NCBI GenBank assembly: GCA_016711705.1
Contig: JADJSK010000001.1
Span: 1,116,001 to 1,180,000 of the forward strand
Direction: 5' to 3'
DNA: 64,000 bases
DNA from: Candidatus Brachybacter algidus
GTDB taxonomy: Bacteria; Bacteroidota; Bacteroidia; Chitinophagales; Saprospiraceae
The notes below the pieces were generated by a model, which worked only from the letters and a program-made list of their open reading frames with translations, searched no databases and was not told the DNA's origin. Positions 1 through 9,361 of the stretch are shown piece after piece; the first letter of the stretch is position 1, and every line of letters begins with the position of its first letter. Both the position numbers and the translations under genes were made by a program.

Positions 1-572
1 TTGCGAATAAGTTCACCTTTTTCATTGTATTCTTTGAGTTCATTATGCTCAAAAGGGCCATTTATATATGAACCTTCCGTATTCAGTTTACCATTTTTAA
101 AATACTCCTTAAAAGGGCCATTCTCTTCATTATCAACAAAAGTGACCTCTTCCATGAGTTCACCACTTTCGTAATATCTCTTCCAAATACCATCCATCTC
201 ATTATTCAAATAATTACCTTCGGCACTTAAATTACCATTGCTATAGTACGATTTAAATTCACCTTGAAAGACTCCATAAAGATAATGTTGTACTCTATCT
301 AATTGACCGCTTTCGAAATAAAATTTTCGTTCACCATTTATCGTATCATTGTAATAATAAGTTTCTTCAGCTTTTTGACCAGATGGATAAAACCGTATGT
401 ATTCTCCTTCTTTGTATTTGGTCACAGGATCGATCGAATATTTTTCAATGACTTGATTCTTCTCATTGAGAATCTCAACTTCTTTAGTTTCTGCGGTACA
501 AGAAGTGAGAATAGCTATCAATGAAAAGATTATAAACGAGACATAAATGGATGTAACTCCTTTAAAATGCAT
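1..572 (-). CDS. MORN-like/YwqK-type repeat lipoprotein, C-terminus beyond window edge
   Basis: Reading leftward from ATG at 572 gives an uninterrupted frame to the window edge (about 190 codons). The N-terminus is a signal peptide with lipobox LTSC, so this is an inferred lipoprotein. After it come repeats of about 20-25 residues of the form GxxxxYYxNGxLxxEGxYxNxxxxG, typical of the MORN_2 / YwqK 'antitoxin-like' repeat family. The repeats probably form a beta-rich extracytoplasmic surface; no enzymatic residues are recognised and the family has no settled function. The C-terminus lies outside the window, so full length is unknown. Confidence 0.75.
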   Translation of the reverse strand, partial: MHFKGVTSIYVSFIIFSLIAILTSCTAETKEVEILNEKNQVIEKYSIDPVTKYKEGEYIRFYPSGQKAEETYYYNDTINGERKFYFESGQLDRVQHYLYGVFQGEFKSYYSNGNLSAEGNYLNNEMDGIWKRYYESGELMEEVTFVDNEENGPFKEYFKNGKLNTEGSYINGPFEHNELKEYNEKGELIR

Positions 573-804
573 ATTATTTAATTAAAATTAAAACCCTTTT
601 TTGGAGGATGGTTTAGTTGGCAATTATGAAAAACATTAATAGTTGACAAGATGAATTTGCTCAAAACAACATTCACTAAGTATAATTTAAAAATATTATT
701 GAGCATTTCAATAAAAAACAGTTGTTTTAAATCATTCTAACTTCATTAGTTCAACTTTACCTTTGGTATAACTTTTATCTACTTCATAAAATTGCACTGA
801 AATA

Positions 805-850
805 AAAAAAGAAAGGGTTTTTCAGAACATTGTCCCAAAAAACCCTTTCT
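805..850 (-). terminator. Rho-independent terminator after the PpiD-like gene
   Basis: A 13-bp stem (810-822 pairing with 838-850, AGAAAGGGTTTTT type) with a 15-nt loop is followed on the minus strand by a T run at 810-802. It sits 19 bp past the stop codon of the foldase gene. Confidence 0.8.
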
Positions 851-868
851 TACTAAACTGGGAAACTG

Positions 869-2980
869 TTAAAACAGTTTACCCCTGTTATCAGTAATAT
901 CAGTTTTTTTCTTTAATGCATCCAATATTTTTCCATTCATTTGTTGCTTAATACTTGTAGAATAGAACCTTTTAGCATTTTCAATTGGCGGCCTTGTTGC
1001 TCCTGCTGTCTTCTCATAAGGTTTAACAAGGAAGATACCGTTGTAACCCTTAATTAAAGGAGATATTGAATTAATTGGTAATGCATAGATCGCGGCTACC
1101 ACTTTAGGTTCTTTCCCAAATACCGGAGCATAATTCGCTCCGAAAACTACACTTTTTGCCGTATCTACTTTTACATTGAATTCCTGAGCAAGTGCTTCAA
1201 GAGATTTAGTATTTTTAGCTTTTTCCGCCAGCATTTCAACTTTCTTCTCTGCCATTACCATTGGTGTTATATCAGCTTTTATAGAAGCTACTTCACTCAC
1301 ACCTTTGTTGTTGATAACTTTTAAAGCAGGCACTACTATTTGCTCGACATAATATTTACCAGTCTGTTGAATTGGAAAAGGTTCTTGAGCGACATCTCCA
1401 ACTTTAGTTTTAGAATCAAAAGCCCATTTGATTATATCTCGGCTACCTTGTCCCGGAGGCACATTTTGAAGTGCGAAATCAGACTCATCAACAGCAAATG
1501 AATTTTGCATCTGCAAACCAGGTGTAGCTTTAATCTTAGCTTCCAACTGATCTATAGTTTTAATGCCCGCCACCAAAGTTTGAACTTGAGCTGCTACCCT
1601 GTTCTGAGATTCTTCACTAGGAACCAATTCTGTGCTTATGTATGCTACTTTATAACCATTAGCATCACCCAACGTTTTTTTATCCATCACCTGGATCAAG
1701 TGAACTCCAAAGTCAGAAGTGACCTTTTTCATATCACCAACTTTAATATCAAAAAATATAGCATCATTAAATGGCTTAACAAATTTACCTTGAGGTGCAT
1801 ATCCGAGATCTCCTCCTTTTACTGCACTTCCGCCATCGGTACTAATTGCCTTAGCTACTGCAGCAAACTTAGACTTATCAGCATTGATGACTGCCATCGC
1901 ACTATCTATTCTTTTATTAGCTACTTCAAACTCAGCCGGAGATTTTGCAGAGATAAGAATGTGTCTAGATTTCACAGAGTCAGCTACTGAAGATTTACCC
2001 AATAACTTGACAGCTTTAACAACATTCGATTCGACATAAGGACCATATACATCACCTGTATTCATGCCAGATACTTTAGACTTTATGCCTTGATCAAGTT
2101 GGTCAGATTTAACATAAACGTCACTTATCGTTCCACCATTTGCTAAAACAAATGCCGAATCTTTAGCAGCAGTTTTGAAATCTTCCATTTTATCTTTAAT
2201 AATCTGCTCAGAGTCCAAGGTATCTTGTTTACTTACTACAACTAATATACTTGCAAAACTGATAACTCTTGTTTCAGTCTTGTTGGTATAGGCTCCTTTG
2301 TGTGCGTCAATATACTTCTGATAATCAGCGTCCGTTAGTTTAACATCAGCATCATTAATAAAAGAAGTAGGAACCTTTACATAAAGTGCATTGATAGGAG
2401 CACCCTGATCATTTATTACAGCTTCAGCCTGCCATGTTGGAGTATAAATCGCTTTTGTAAATAGAGAGGTCATTTTTTGATCCAATCTATCTTTAATGAT
2501 TTCCTTTTCCTGAATGGCCCAAAAAGAAGCCATATTTGCAGGAAGTGTACCTTTTTTGATTTGATCTCTAACGTTTTGGAGTTGAGCCATATCTACCTGC
2601 CCTGTCTGGGGGTTACCATAACGCTGAGCCATAAGAGGACTGATGTTAGCACCAAACTGCATGTCTATCAATTCAGCTTTACCAACTGCAAGACCTAATT
2701 TTTGAGCTGCAGTTTGCAGTATTGAATTATCAACAAAATAATTCCAGATATATTCTCTCTTAGAGTATTCGTCAGCATCAGATCCTTGATAAAGAATTTC
2801 TTCCATTGACCTCATATCGTTGAAATCAAGAGTATGACTACCTACTTTACCAACATTGGTTACATTACCTGACATATTCCTGTTCTGGACGACATCCATA
2901 ACAATAAATCCTGCCACTGCCAGCCCGATCAAGACGATCATAAGACCACCACGCTTTCTTATACTTGTGATTATTCCCAT
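869..2980 (-). CDS. ppiD: PpiD-like periplasmic peptidyl-prolyl isomerase / foldase
   Basis: The 703-aa protein has the PpiD/SurA layout: a short basic N-terminus, one membrane anchor at about residues 14-31, a SurA-like chaperone region, then a parvulin (PpiC rotamase) domain at about 335-455 containing SRHILISAK, GGDLGYAPQG and FGVHLIQV. The protein should be anchored in the inner membrane and assist folding of proteins entering the periplasm and outer membrane. Length fits Bacteroidota members of the family (about 700 aa). The start follows a TACCTTTG -7 box by about 40 bp. It is divergent from carB. Assignment to PpiD rather than a free SurA rests on the membrane anchor. Confidence 0.9.
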   Translation of the reverse strand: MGIITSIRKRGGLMIVLIGLAVAGFIVMDVVQNRNMSGNVTNVGKVGSHTLDFNDMRSMEEILYQGSDADEYSKREYIWNYFVDNSILQTAAQKLGLAVGKAELIDMQFGANISPLMAQRYGNPQTGQVDMAQLQNVRDQIKKGTLPANMASFWAIQEKEIIKDRLDQKMTSLFTKAIYTPTWQAEAVINDQGAPINALYVKVPTSFINDADVKLTDADYQKYIDAHKGAYTNKTETRVISFASILVVVSKQDTLDSEQIIKDKMEDFKTAAKDSAFVLANGGTISDVYVKSDQLDQGIKSKVSGMNTGDVYGPYVESNVVKAVKLLGKSSVADSVKSRHILISAKSPAEFEVANKRIDSAMAVINADKSKFAAVAKAISTDGGSAVKGGDLGYAPQGKFVKPFNDAIFFDIKVGDMKKVTSDFGVHLIQVMDKKTLGDANGYKVAYISTELVPSEESQNRVAAQVQTLVAGIKTIDQLEAKIKATPGLQMQNSFAVDESDFALQNVPPGQGSRDIIKWAFDSKTKVGDVAQEPFPIQQTGKYYVEQIVVPALKVINNKGVSEVASIKADITPMVMAEKKVEMLAEKAKNTKSLEALAQEFNVKVDTAKSVVFGANYAPVFGKEPKVVAAIYALPINSISPLIKGYNGIFLVKPYEKTAGATRPPIENAKRFYSTSIKQQMNGKILDALKKKTDITDNRGKLF

Positions 2981-3019
2981 GTATTATAATCTGTTTTACT
3001 TCATTTTAAAAAATCCGTG

Positions 3020-3027
3020 CAAAGGTA
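3020..3027 (-). promoter_or_regulatory. -7 box for the PpiD-like gene
   Basis: The minus strand reads TACCTTTG, an exact match to the Bacteroidota -7 consensus TAnnTTTG, 40 bp upstream of the start codon. No well-spaced -33 TTG is evident. Confidence 0.5.
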
Positions 3028-3125
3028 ATATTTTATTGCAATTAGCGTAAATAAAAATATAATATTATAAAATATACTAACATATTAGCTATTTTAATTA
3101 ATATCCGTCTTCATATTTGATAGAA

Positions 3126-3158
3126 TTGAAATGAATATATATATATTTTATACCTTTG
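3126..3158 (+). promoter_or_regulatory. Promoter of carB
   Basis: TTG at 3126-3128 and TACCTTTG at 3151-3158 are separated by 22 bp, within the TTG-N17-23-TAnnTTTG Bacteroidota promoter pattern. The start codon lies 28 bp after the -7 box. Confidence 0.6.
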
Positions 3159-3186
3159 TGCCGCCAATCAAAAACAAGTAATATTT

Positions 3187-6003
3187 ATGCCTAAGAATAC
3201 AGCCATCAAGTCAGTACTTATCATTGGCAGCGGACCGATAATAATTGGTCAAGCTTGCGAGTTTGACTATTCAGGAACTCAGGCTTCTAGATCCCTCAGA
3301 GAAGAAGGCATTGAGGTGACTCTTATCAATTCTAACCCAGCAACAATAATGACTGACCCCGTGACGGCAGATCATATTTATTTGCTTCCCTTAAATGTAG
3401 AAAGTATAATACAAATTCTTGAAGAAAGGCAGATTGATGCCGTTCTTCCAACAATGGGTGGACAAACTGCACTCAATCTTTGTATTGAAGCAGCTGAGCA
3501 AGGCGTTTGGGAAAAATATAACGTACAACTGATTGGTGTAGACCTGGCTGCAATAGAATTGACAGAAAACCGAGAATCTTTCAGACAATTAATGATTGAT
3601 ATCGGAATGCAGGTGGCACCGTCACATATTGCAAACTCTTTTCTGGAAGGAATGGAAGCAGCTCAAAAGATCGGTTTCCCGCTCGTAATTCGACCTTCTT
3701 ATACGCTGGGAGGATCCGGTGGAGGATTAGTATATTTAGAGGAAGATTTTGGAGAAGCACTTCGTCAAGGGCTTAACGCCTCTCCTACTCACGAAGTTTT
3801 GGTCGAAAAAGCCGTTTTAGGCTGGAAAGAATATGAACTGGAACTTTTAAGAGACAACAATGACAATGTCATTATTATATGTACTGTAGAAAACATCGAT
3901 CCAATGGGTATCCATACCGGGGATAGTATTACAGTAGCACCGGCCATGACTTTAAGCGATACAGGATATCAGCAGATGAGGAATGATGCAATCAGAATGA
4001 TGCGTTCACTTGGAAACTTTTGTGGAGGTTGCAATGTACAATTTGCCCAGAATCCTGACACAGAAGAATTAATTGCGGTTGAGATCAACCCAAGAGTTTC
4101 AAGATCTTCCGCATTAGCAAGTAAAGCAACAGGATATCCGATAGCTAAAATAGCAGCTAAACTAGCTATAGGCTATACACTTGATGAATTGTCGAATCAG
4201 ATCACCAAAAGTACTTCTGCACTTTTCGAACCTACGCTAGATTATGTGATCGTTAAAATGCCGCGTTGGAATTTTGATAAATTCCCGGGAGCCGACCATA
4301 CACTTGGCCTTCAGATGAAATCTGTCGGTGAAGTCATGGCCATTGGCAGAAGTTTCCAGGAAGCCCTTCAGAAAGCGTGTCAATCTCAGGAAAACAGTAG
4401 AAGCGGACTTGGGGCAGACATTAAGGAATGGATCCGAACAGAAGATATCATGGAGCGCTTAGTAAAAGTCAGCGATGACAGGATATATAGACTGAAGGAT
4501 GCAATCAGACTTGGAATACCTGAAAAAACGTTAAAGAAGTTAACCGGAATTGACCCTTGGTACATCCGTCAGATAAAAGAACTCTGTAAATACGAAGAAG
4601 AGATCATTAGATTCAATGTCCCTGATGATATACCTTATGATTTCTTTATGACAATCAAGCAAGCCGGATATTCTGACGCTCAGATAGCTTGGCTATTGAG
4701 GGTGAAGGAAGAGGAAGTAACAAAAGCTAGATATAAACTCGGCATAAGAAGGGTTTACAAACAAGTAGATACGTGTGCAGCAGAATTTGATGCACGTACC
4801 AGCTATTTCTACTCCACTTTTGACGAAGAAAATGAAAGCATTCCATCCGATAAGCCAAAGGTCATTGTATTGGGCTCTGGTCCTAACAGAATAGGCCAGG
4901 GCATAGAATTTGATTATTGCTGCGTCCATGGCTTGCTAGCAATAAAAGAAGTAGGATATGAAGCTATCATGATCAATTGTAACCCTGAAACGGTTTCAAC
5001 TGACTTCGACATGGCGGACAAGTTATACTTTGAACCAATATTCTGGGAACATCTCATCGAGATCATAGAATTAGAGAAACCGTTAGGAGTCATTGTCCAA
5101 TTAGGCGGTCAAACAGCTCTAAAACTTGCAGAAAAGCTGCATAAACATGGTATCAAAATAATAGGTACTGACTTTAAGAGTATGGACATGGCGGAAGATA
5201 GAGAGTATTTCTCAGATTTATTAAAATCTCTTAATATTCCTTGTCCTGAATGTGGCGCTGCTGGCGATACAGATTAAGCATTGGATATTGCAGCTCGTAT
5301 CTCCTACCCTGTCCTTGTGAGGCCTTCTTATGTACTAGGAGGGCAAAGAATGAAGATCGTCATCAATGATAAAGAACTGGAGCAATCTGTTTTGAACATC
5401 TTCAAACATATGCCTGATAATAAAGTATTGATAGACCAATTCCTCGAAAGGGCCAAGGAGGCTGAAATAGACGCCATCTTCGACGGAGATGACATTCACA
5501 TCATGGGCATAATGGAGCATATCGAACCTGCAGGTATTCATTCAGGTGACAGCAATGCGTTATTGCCAACCTATAGTCTTTCAGATAAAGCACTGGAATC
5601 TATGAAGGAGTATGCTTATCAATTGGCAGTAGCACTTAACATCAGAGGACTAATCAACATTCAATTTGCAATTAAAGATGATAAGGTATATGTTATCGAA
5701 GCTAACCCTAGGGCTAGTCGGACGACCCCTTTCATCGCTAAAGCATATGGAGTGCCTTTTTTGAACATCGCTACAAAAGTGATGCTTGGTACACATAAGT
5801 TGAAAGATTTTAAGATCGAACCACATTTGACAGGATATGCGATCAAGGAACCTGTGTTCTCTTTCAATAAATTCCCTAAGGTTGATAAACGATTAGGACC
5901 AGAGATGAAGTCGACAGGTGAATCGATCAGGTTTATAAAAGATCTGAAGGATCCACATTTTAGGGAATTGGAAAGGAATGCGGCGATGTTCTTGTATCAG
6001 TAG
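3187..6003 (+). CDS. carB: Carbamoyl-phosphate synthase large subunit, interrupted by one in-frame TAA
   Basis: CarB uses glutamine-derived ammonia, bicarbonate and 2 ATP to make carbamoyl phosphate for arginine and pyrimidine synthesis. The first half carries the ATP-grasp synthetase domain (GSGPIIIGQ, RPSYTLGGSGGG, EINPRVSRSSALASKATGYPIA) and is followed by the oligomerisation region. The second half repeats the fold (GSGPNRIGQGIEFDY, RPSYVLGGQ, EANPRASRTTPF). The reading frame stays the same throughout but codon 697 (5275-5277) is TAA. Ignoring it gives 938 aa, the usual length for Bacteroidota CarB lacking the C-terminal MGS regulatory domain. Neighbouring family members often have an acidic residue at this point (TDEA), so GAA to TAA is a plausible origin. 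No carA is in the window. A true stop would remove the carbamate-phosphorylating half. Confidence 0.9.
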
Positions 6004-6136
6004 GATTCAGACACTAGATGATAGATTCTAGACGCTAAACTATAGAGTATTGACATTACCGATTACCGATTTATTATGAAACAGTGTAGCTTATTTTAAG
6101 ATATAAACTTAAATAATCTAAATTTGCATTTTACCG

Positions 6137-6208
6137 GTCCCGTAGTTCAACGGATAGAATAGAAGTTTCCTAAACTTTAGATCCAAGTTCGATTCTTGGC
6201 GGGACTAC
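6137..6208 (+). tRNA. tRNA-Arg (anticodon CCT)
   Basis: A full cloverleaf can be drawn: acceptor GGTCCCG pairs with CGGGACT with one G-T pair, D stem GTTC/GAAT, anticodon stem GAAGT/ACTTT with loop TTCCTAA, and T arm CCAAG-TTCGATT-CTTGG. The discriminator is A and CCA is not encoded. The anticodon CCT reads AGG arginine codons. Confidence 0.93.
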
Positions 6209-6367
6209 CCTTTGATTAATGCTATTTTGTGTTTAATGCATAAAATAGCATTATTTATTTAGTGAATAGCTACATTTGAGATGTTTGACCCTTCAATATT
6301 TTATGTGTAAAATATAATCAAACGTTATACAATATTGACCCTATGTTTAACCTGATAAACGCTCATT

Positions 6368-6565
6368 ATGGCATCTATTAAAATTAAGATGCGAAAAGCC
6401 TCCTCTAAAGTATATGCGGATGATTCTCAGCCTGTTGTGATCCGAGTTATCCATAAAACTATTGTTAAAAGAAAGACCATTCTAAAAACTACTGCCGGAT
6501 ATATAAAATCATTATTAAAGAGCAAAAGTTTGGATCAAGCGACCAGGGATATTCTAACGGATTAA
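6368..6565 (+). CDS. Short protein resembling the N-terminal arm domain of Bacteroidota tyrosine integrases (possible remnant)
   Basis: The 65-aa protein begins MASIKIKMRK and continues with VVIRVIHKTIVKRKTI. This resembles the arm-type DNA-binding start of Bacteroidota phage-type integrases (charged beta strands of the form 'PIxLRIxxxxKRK'). It ends after a short helix with no catalytic domain, where an integrase would continue for about 350 more residues. It lies 160 bp from tRNA-Arg, a classic integration target. The likeness is weak and by eye; it may be an unrelated small basic protein. Confidence 0.35.
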   Translation: MASIKIKMRKASSKVYADDSQPVVIRVIHKTIVKRKTILKTTAGYIKSLLKSKSLDQATRDILTD

Positions 6566-6960
6566 TCATTAAGCTTTTGCCTGCTTTGCTATATCATTTT
6601 GCATAACGATGCACTTATCCTAGGGTTGATACTTTTGATATAATCCACAGTAACTCCAACAGTTTTATTATTTTGAGCAAACCTTAACCTCAATTGACCC
6701 ATTGACGCCATATTATTTTCTTATGTGTTACAAATTTGATTAATTGTATATCCAGAAACATTCTGGTTACTAATGGTACATGTGGTATCATCTAAATTAC
6801 AAGATGTAAACTAAAATTAAAAATTTTTATCAATATGATTGATATTTTTTCAAAGTACTTGTTTTAATTTTAAAATTTAACATCTGGGAACATGTATTAA
6901 TACTATTAGGAAATTATTTTGCTAAAAATCAACTATTTGTATAATATAATTGCATATTCA
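6566..6960. other. Intergenic region without a convincing gene
   Basis: AT-rich spacer between the integrase-like stub and the CotH gene. The only open frame of note is a 40-codon minus-strand frame at 6589-6711 with no recognisable features. The right end leads into the CotH promoter. Confidence 0.5.
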
Positions 6961-6992
6961 TTGATAATTTATTAATCCTTTTCATAGCTTTG
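6961..6992 (+). promoter_or_regulatory. Promoter of the CotH-family gene
   Basis: TTG at 6961-6963 and TAGCTTTG at 6985-6992, 21 bp apart, match the Bacteroidota promoter pattern. The ATG is 20 bp after the -7 box, implying a very short leader. Confidence 0.6.
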
Positions 6993-7011
6993 GTCTCTTA
7001 AAATTTACTAA

Positions 7012-9294
7012 ATGAAGCATATCTTTTACACTTCTCTATTTACGATGATGTCTTTGAGCATCAAAGCTCAAACTTTTAATGGCACCTTTGGGCTGATCCC
7101 GGATGATCTTTCCACAATAGTTTTTGAAGCAGATGTATCCGGCTTACCGCAAACTATGGATACAACTAACTTTGGACTTGAAGAAATTTGTTTTAACATC
7201 ACTCATACATATGATTCAGATCTTACGATAAGATTAAAATCACCATCAGGTAAGATCATTACACTTATCGAAAGCATCGGTGGTGATCAAGACAATTTTA
7301 CACTAACTTGTTTAAATTCGTTTAGTACGCAAAGTATTTTTAATGGTAGTGGGCCATTTACAGGAACATGGAGGCCTGTCGGCGATCTTGGAACCATAAA
7401 TGATGGCTCAGACCCAAACGGTAAATGGCAGCTGATCATCCATGATGTCTATCCTGCAGATCAAGGAGATCTATTAGATTGGTCTATCCAATTTGGAAAT
7501 GAGCCGGCAAAACCATATACTTTTGCATCGAGTCGTCTTCCAATCGTAAAGATTGAAACTGGAGAGGCCACGATAGTCGATGACCCCAAAGTGAGCGCTG
7601 TTATGTATATAATATCCAATGAAGAACATTTAGATAACAATTTGGCCGATACCACTTATTCATTTGTCGGAGATATTGGCATAGAATTCAGAGGCTCAAG
7701 TTCACAGACTTTCCCAAAAAAATCCTATGGTTTTGAAGTTCAAGACGCCCTGGGTGAAGACCTGGATGTTTCAATATTGGGCATGCCGGAAGAAAGTGAT
7801 TGGATATTAAATGCGCATTATAGCGACAAGACACTTATTAGAAACAATATGACTTATGAGCTATTCAGAAGAATGGGTCACTATGCAAGTCGAACAAGAC
7901 TCTGTGAATTATTCATCAATGGAGAATACAGAGGTATTTATTCTTTGATGGAAAAAGTAAAAAGGAACAAGAATAGGGTTGATATTTCAAAACTAACTAC
8001 TGATGACAATTCAGGAAGTGATGTGACTGGCGGATATATCTTTAAAATAGACCGCAATACAGGTCAAGGAGATGCAGGATGGACATCACAATATTCAGCT
8101 CCAAATAATGATGATTTCAAGACAAATTTTTTATTTGAATATCCACAAGACGGAGATATTACTGATTCTCAGAAAGCCTACCTTTCAAGTTTTGTTGACA
8201 GCTTTGAAACAGCACTTTATGGTCCTGATTTTCAAGATCCTGAGATAGGTTGGAGGCGATATGCAGATGAAAATTCCTTTATAGACTTTATGTTGATCCA
8301 GGAAATGTCAAAAAATGTTGATGCTTACAGATTAAGCACATTTTTGTACAAAAATAAAGATACCAAGGATAATAAAATACATTTTGGGCCTGTTTGGGAT
8401 TTTGATCTAGGATGGATGAATGCAGATTTCTGCGAGGCTTATACAACAGCAGGTTGGGCATGGGAGATAAATTATAAATGCCCAGATGGCACCGTTCCCT
8501 TCTGGTGGGAGAAAATAATCCAGGATACCACATTCATGGCTCATTTGAAGTGTAGGTGGGAATCGTTACGAACCTCAACTCTATCCCTAAACAGCCTAAA
8601 TAACATGATAGATGCTGAAGTAGCTGAAATGAATGGAGCATATAATCACAATTTCCATATTTGGTCAACTCTGGGAACATATGTTTGGCCCAATCCACAA
8701 CCTGTTCCTGAAGACTATCCCGGAGAAATCAATAGACTAAAAGGCTGGATTAAAAACAGATTTAAATGGCTGGATTATACCATTGCTACTAGTAGTGAAA
8801 CAAATGAGGTAAAATTTGAAACAAGCCACTTGGATGGATTGAATTGGAGGTTTGAAGCTGGAAACTCTTTAGAGGATATTTATCATTGGGATTTTGGCGA
8901 TGGGAATACAGCATCAGGCTCCATAGTTCTGCACAAATATGAGACTGTTGGCACATACAATGTTACATTAACAGCGACCAATTCATATGGATGCTCTAGT
9001 GAATCAAGTCAGATAATCAATATCGTGAATCTTGAGACCAAGTCCCTGGAATCAATGAATATCCAAATTTATCCAAATCCTGTCTATGACCAATTAAAAA
9101 TCAAATTTGAAAAAGATGCGAATAGCACCAATTTGGAGATTAATGATATGAATGGCAAGCTGTTAAAATCCCAAAAGATGTTAAATGGTGTTGAGAATGT
9201 GATTGATGTTTCGGCTCTGCCCGCTGGAGTTTATTACTGTACGATAAGAAGAAATGATGAAGTGGGCAGAGTAAGGATCGTTCACCTCAGATAA
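7012..9294 (+). CDS. Secreted CotH-kinase-family protein with P-domain, PKD domain and T9SS sorting tail
   Basis: Domain order in the 760-aa protein: signal peptide (1-20); proprotein-convertase P-domain at about 25-160 (ICFNITHTYDSDLTIRLKSPSG); CotH domain at about 210-580 with FRGSSSQTFPKKSYGFE, LNAHYSDKTLIRNNM and PVWDFDLGW; PKD domain at about 605-665 (WDFGDGNTASG); and a type A T9SS tail (YPNPVYDQLKIKF, ending in a basic VRIVHLR). CotH proteins are atypical secretory-pathway protein kinases in spore coats; their role in Bacteroidota is not established. The protein should be exported by the type IX system and either released or tethered at the cell surface. It is transcribed alone, with a promoter just upstream and a hairpin after it. 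Confidence 0.88.
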   Translation: MKHIFYTSLFTMMSLSIKAQTFNGTFGLIPDDLSTIVFEADVSGLPQTMDTTNFGLEEICFNITHTYDSDLTIRLKSPSGKIITLIESIGGDQDNFTLTCLNSFSTQSIFNGSGPFTGTWRPVGDLGTINDGSDPNGKWQLIIHDVYPADQGDLLDWSIQFGNEPAKPYTFASSRLPIVKIETGEATIVDDPKVSAVMYIISNEEHLDNNLADTTYSFVGDIGIEFRGSSSQTFPKKSYGFEVQDALGEDLDVSILGMPEESDWILNAHYSDKTLIRNNMTYELFRRMGHYASRTRLCELFINGEYRGIYSLMEKVKRNKNRVDISKLTTDDNSGSDVTGGYIFKIDRNTGQGDAGWTSQYSAPNNDDFKTNFLFEYPQDGDITDSQKAYLSSFVDSFETALYGPDFQDPEIGWRRYADENSFIDFMLIQEMSKNVDAYRLSTFLYKNKDTKDNKIHFGPVWDFDLGWMNADFCEAYTTAGWAWEINYKCPDGTVPFWWEKIIQDTTFMAHLKCRWESLRTSTLSLNSLNNMIDAEVAEMNGAYNHNFHIWSTLGTYVWPNPQPVPEDYPGEINRLKGWIKNRFKWLDYTIATSSETNEVKFETSHLDGLNWRFEAGNSLEDIYHWDFGDGNTASGSIVLHKYETVGTYNVTLTATNSYGCSSESSQIINIVNLETKSLESMNIQIYPNPVYDQLKIKFEKDANSTNLEINDMNGKLLKSQKMLNGVENVIDVSALPAGVYYCTIRRNDEVGRVRIVHLR

Positions 9295-9308
9295 TGATAT
9301 TATAGATT

Positions 9309-9341
9309 AAAAGAGAGGAACAATTATTGTTTCTCTCTTTT
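9309..9341. terminator. Bidirectional hairpin between CotH gene and convergent T9SS gene
   Basis: A stem of 9 bp (AAAAGAGAG at 9309-9317 with CTCTCTTTT at 9333-9341), extended by inner pairs to a TTA loop. It lies between two convergent stop codons. T tracts follow on both strands but are short. Confidence 0.6.
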
Positions 9342-9361
9342 AATTTATTGCTTTAGTTAAA

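Noticed and set aside
6589..6711. 40-codon minus-strand frame beginning MASMGQLRLRF
   Set aside because: No coupling, promoter or known motif; similarity of its first residues to the neighbouring integrase-like stub is probably chance.
7461..7655. Minus-strand frames inside long plus-strand genes (for example in the CotH, carB and clpC genes)
   Set aside because: These lie fully within strongly supported genes, lack family motifs, and follow the complementary codon pattern of the real gene.
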